Source: Pelargonium x hortorum (Eukaryota > Streptophyta > Magnoliopsida > Geraniales > Geraniaceae). Taken from it: DNA of 64,000 nucleotides. The stretch spans positions 1 through 64,000 of the forward strand of contig JAYMTJ010000048.1 of NCBI GenBank assembly GCA_036897525.1, given 5' to 3'. The notes under the pieces were generated by a model. It ran no database searches. It was given only the letters and a program-made list of their open reading frames with translations, and was not told the origin of the DNA. Position numbers and translations under genes: made by a program. Positions 60,565 to 64,000 of this stretch are shown one piece after another. Position 1 is the first letter of the stretch. Every line of letters begins with the position of its first letter.

Positions 60565-63540
60565 CTAAATTGACAACGTGACTCCCTGATTCAAATACCT
60601 AGTAAAAACCTTAAGAAATGACCTCCGCATAAAGCAAAAAGTAGGGGCTTCTAAAAAAAGAAAGAGGCAAAAAAGGAAACTTCGCTTTATTATCATCTTT
60701 GTCTCTATTTTCATTACCTTGCTAGGAAAACCCCAAGGGACTCGGACTCATTATCTTATCTACTTTCAAAGAAAGGAATTCTCCTGAAAACTTATACGCA
60801 TTTAAAAAAGACTTTCTAAAAATGCTAAAAACAAGGAACTTGGATACATTTGAAAAAAGGCTATAGTTACTATTCTATCTTCCTTTTATCTTATCATTAG
60901 TTTAGATATACAGTAGGGTCCGGGTATGCGAGGCTTTTTGATTCAAGATTCCCTATGCTTTCGTTATTTCCTTTTTAGAATGCTTGTACAGTACTTTATA
61001 AATTAATGCTGAAAAAGAAAGAATTTAGCTTTTCCTAACCCAATCTGGATCCTTTTTTTGTAGTATCATTAACCGACAAGACAAAAAAGGGAAAGAAACC
61101 TTGTTTCCAAAGCGCGCCTCGAATTCTACTAAGCAAGCTTACCTCCTATTTTGACTCGTTACAGGAGACTCCAGTTTAAGCCTGTTTTTAGGATCTCCTT
61201 GTTAGTCAGGGGCCCGACTGAAAGGTAAATAGTTAGTAAAATAGAGTCTTTATAGTTAAGGTATCTTCTTCTTTTCTTCCTTGTAGCTATCCCTTTTTAG
61301 ATACTACTCTTCTTAATTAAGGAGCCCTGGGATCTTGTCTTGTAGTGAATAAGAGGTTTCTTTTTATTGTAGCCGGTAGGTATTATATTCTTTTTTAGAT
61401 AGTTAATAAATAATAGATATAGTAATTAGTATTATACTGTATTCTTCTTCTATTAGTATTAAGATTTGTAAGGTGTATTCCTATTCTTTTAGTTGTGATT
61501 TGTTAAACCGTATTAAGTATCGTAAGTTCTAATTCTCTTTTTTATGTAGTTTCAAGAGTCAGCAAGTTTTTTATAATATAAAGAGTCTTTCTAGCTATAG
61601 GCTATAACCTTCGCTTTTTGACTGGACACCGGTACAATCCTCTAGAATTTTACAAAAATGTACGGAGATGAAATCTAGGAGAAAACCCTTTTGCTCACGG
61701 TTACCCAAGAGTGGAAGCAATCCTAAACCAATAAAATACTATAACTATAATAAGACATTAAATTAGGGTAGGTCTTATAAAGAGAGGAGGAGCTTTTAAA
61801 CATTTTTGTACTTTTGTAGATTACTCCTTTTATTGAAAAGGGAAAGTTTGTATCTACAATAAAATAGTAAATCAACTCATGGGTTTAGCTAACGAAGGAT
61901 AGACTAACAAAAAAAACACAAATATATGAAATGAAAGACAAACTTCAAGGGTTCCCTGGTAAAAAGTGCAGTTATTAACGAGTCAAGACTCTTTTTTTAC
62001 TAATTTTTAGGGCTATATGACCGCCGCCAAGGGTCCTTCCTTTATCCAAAGCCCCCTTCTAAAAGAAAAAATGGGTTACTTCGAACTCAAAATTTTTAGT
62101 TGATAAGTAACACAGGAAGTTCCTAAGGCAAAGTACAATAGAGAGAGGAAGGGCTGTCTTTTCAGAGGACGCTTCTGCTTACAAGTTATGAGTATCCATA
62201 AAAAGTCTTTTTAGGGTCAATTCGATACATATGGTTAATTCAACTAGCAGTATCAACCGTGACAGTAAGAAAACTATTTGATCTTTCATAACAACAAGTA
62301 AAAAGAGAACTCATTATAAGTTATAAGTAAGCTTAGAAGTTCCTTATTTAAACTCGGAGTACTCTATGCATTTATTGGTAATATTTTTTTAAAGCAGGAG
62401 TTGTAAGTATCCATGTTAAAAAAAATGAAACCGGTTAAAGGAAATCGAGAGAATTTGGCTTCTTCTTATACTAAATCCAGTATAATTAACAAATGGGCCC
62501 GTCTTTACAGCTTAAGTCTTATTTAACTATAATAGGAACATGTCAAAGGGTCACCTAACTAGAAGAAGGATATTTAAGACAAATATTAAGTACAGGAAGC
62601 TACATCCCATCAGGTAAAAGTGGAACCCAGTTATATAATCTTTATTCAGAAGAAGTTTTATCCAATTCGAGTACAGGGTTATAAAAAAAGCGCATATTAT
62701 AAAGCTAGACTCTATTTAAGAGAAATTTCTAGAAAATCCCTAGCATCTTTTTTGTATTCCTCTAAAAGAAAGTTTCTTATTCAGTGGAGTTCCCTTAATC
62801 TTAATGTAGAGTCATGTACAAGCTATTGAAAACTCCAAAGGATTTCGGTAAACAGTGAATCCTCAAAGAAAGGGGGTAACCTCGAATACTAGTTCATTCG
62901 ATCCATTACACAAAGCCCTTCTTTCGAAAGCACTTTGCTTATGAGGTGGGTTTATAAAGTGGAAATTGAAACCAATTTCGAGTTCTTAATTTTCACGGAG
63001 GGAGAATTGTAATACATAAAAATCTGACAACTTAGCAAGCTACTATTTAGTAGTAGGCCCTGTGTGCAAGAAATAATACACTGTATTCCTTATATTCTTT
63101 ATCCTAATTATGCCGTTCTATATACCTTGAGCCTACACTTTACACCAACCCTACTCCTTTACTCTACTCCATAACTTGGAAAAGTCCACACCAAAGATTT
63201 GAGCCCCCTTATTCTTATTTATTATAGAGAGGATTTTCCGTTTCCTATTGAGTGAGAGAGTCAAGTTACCATTCCCGGATCTACTTTTACGGGACAGGGA
63301 AGCTGTTTCATTCTTAATCTATAGGATTTTTTATGATACAGAGTTTTCTTTTTTATCTGCGCCAATAAAGTAAAGATCTTGCAGAGGTATTCATGCGTCT
63401 CCTTAACCAGGTTTAGAAAGACCCTTTTACTAGTTCTAACTTTATACATAATACATAGCTGTTTCAATTTCTTTAGAAGAGACTCAGTTACTAGTACTAA
63501 GTCATGCAAATAAGAAAGAGAAGGAATGAAGCCACCTCTC

Positions 63541-63550
63541 CGCGCGCGCG
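63541..63550. repeat. CG dinucleotide run
   Basis: Five consecutive CG units in otherwise AT-rich DNA. This is compositionally odd but short, and no gene or promoter is apparent around it. Confidence 0.7.
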
Positions 63551-64000
63551 TACTTAATAGGTCCTTATTCTGATTGTTTTATACAACTTTTCTTATTTTT
63601 CCACGTAGGATGATCCTACTTTTCAGGAGAGGAGCTGGCACAGAAGACCTTAGCTTGGTTTGGCTCGCAAGCAAGGACTCGTTTAGGTTAATAAACGGAC
63701 TGTAAAGTGAGAAACGTAAACCAACGACATTCTACTTCTTTCTTTTCTAAATCAAATAGGATTAGTTGGACTGCTCTCAAAGAGGAGAATCTCTAGCTTA
63801 TAAACTCCTCTGCTTGCTATCCCAAATTCATTAACTCCTTTACCAGCAATGTCATTAGCTAGCTTGGTTCGTTACAACTCTGTCAGTACCTTAATCTCAG
63901 CCTGTCTAATTCAAGATACCCCTTGCTTTCATACTCTCGAAAGTATACATTTCTTACTCGAATTCTTAGAACTTCTCCGCTTGGGGATCTCCTCTTGATA

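Larger units (their letters stand above)
56735..64000. other. Gene-free stretch right of trnD
   Basis: No gene is recognised to the end of the window. Three Lys/Arg-rich minus-strand frames lie at 57535-57719, 58847-59050 and 60397-60564. A CG run is at 63541-63550. Other frames are at most 82 codons (63261-63509 minus) and featureless. The segment 61350-61560 is especially AT-rich. Confidence 0.6.

Noticed and set aside
1-64000. Group II intron pieces or split mitochondrial exons
   Set aside because: I looked for the domain V phrase GAGCCGTATG with GTACGGTTC and found no convincing pair.
1-64000. Retroelement, DNA transposon, mitovirus or other virus-like copy
   Set aside because: No reverse transcriptase, integrase, polymerase or terminal repeats could be recognised. 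The repeats present are short and diverged.
1-64000. The window as ordinary plant nuclear DNA
   Set aside because: Not excluded. The spread of mitochondrial-type tRNAs over 42 kb and the lack of recognisable nuclear genes other than one gene fragment make it less likely.

Overview
This window looks like a gene desert from the mitochondrial genome of a green plant (land plant or close streptophyte relative). It is AT-rich, with G+C around a third judged by eye. The only clear functional genes are organelle-type tRNAs. There is a sound trnD-GUC at 56661-56734 and a plausible trnI-CAU at 15126-15199. A second, diverged trnI-CAU copy at 26329-26402 has a damaged D arm. A trnF-like relic (47441-47520) and an 89-nt relic that folds like a long-variable-arm tRNA (25169-25257) complete the set. 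Cytosolic plant tRNAs do not look like these.

No complete protein gene is visible. Stops are frequent in all six frames, and few frames exceed 100 codons. I saw no ribosomal RNA, group II intron domain V, CRISPR array, insertion sequence or virus-like element.

The standout region is 52955-53562 on the minus strand. Three consecutive exons of a nuclear callose synthase (glucan synthase-like, GSL) gene lie there, still separated by two GT..AG introns of 160 and 115 bases. Because the introns are present, the piece arrived as DNA, not as a processed transcript. It is a fragment of about 110 codons from a protein of nearly 2000 residues. The stretch beside it (52438-52804) is open on both strands and I do not recognise it.

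Layout: 1-15125 gene-free, with diverged repeats; 15126-26402 the trnI pair and the long tRNA-like relic; 26403-47440 gene-free, with simple repeats, hairpins and one 102-codon frame; 47441-52437 the trnF relic, diverged direct repeats and a cluster of small minus-strand frames; 52438-53562 the nuclear-derived insertion; 53563-64000 trnD and several Lys/Arg-rich frame remnants.

Two old dispersed repeat families run through the window. One has a core like CGATAAGnACATAGnACAAGAGG. The other gives Lys/Arg-rich frames sharing a TKKT-x-ALRK pattern. They suggest long-term duplication and decay without selection. Alternative: the window could be plant nuclear DNA carrying mitochondrial tRNA insertions. 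The lack of recognisable nuclear transposons and the spread of mitochondrial tRNAs over 42 kb favour a mitochondrial origin, but do not prove it.
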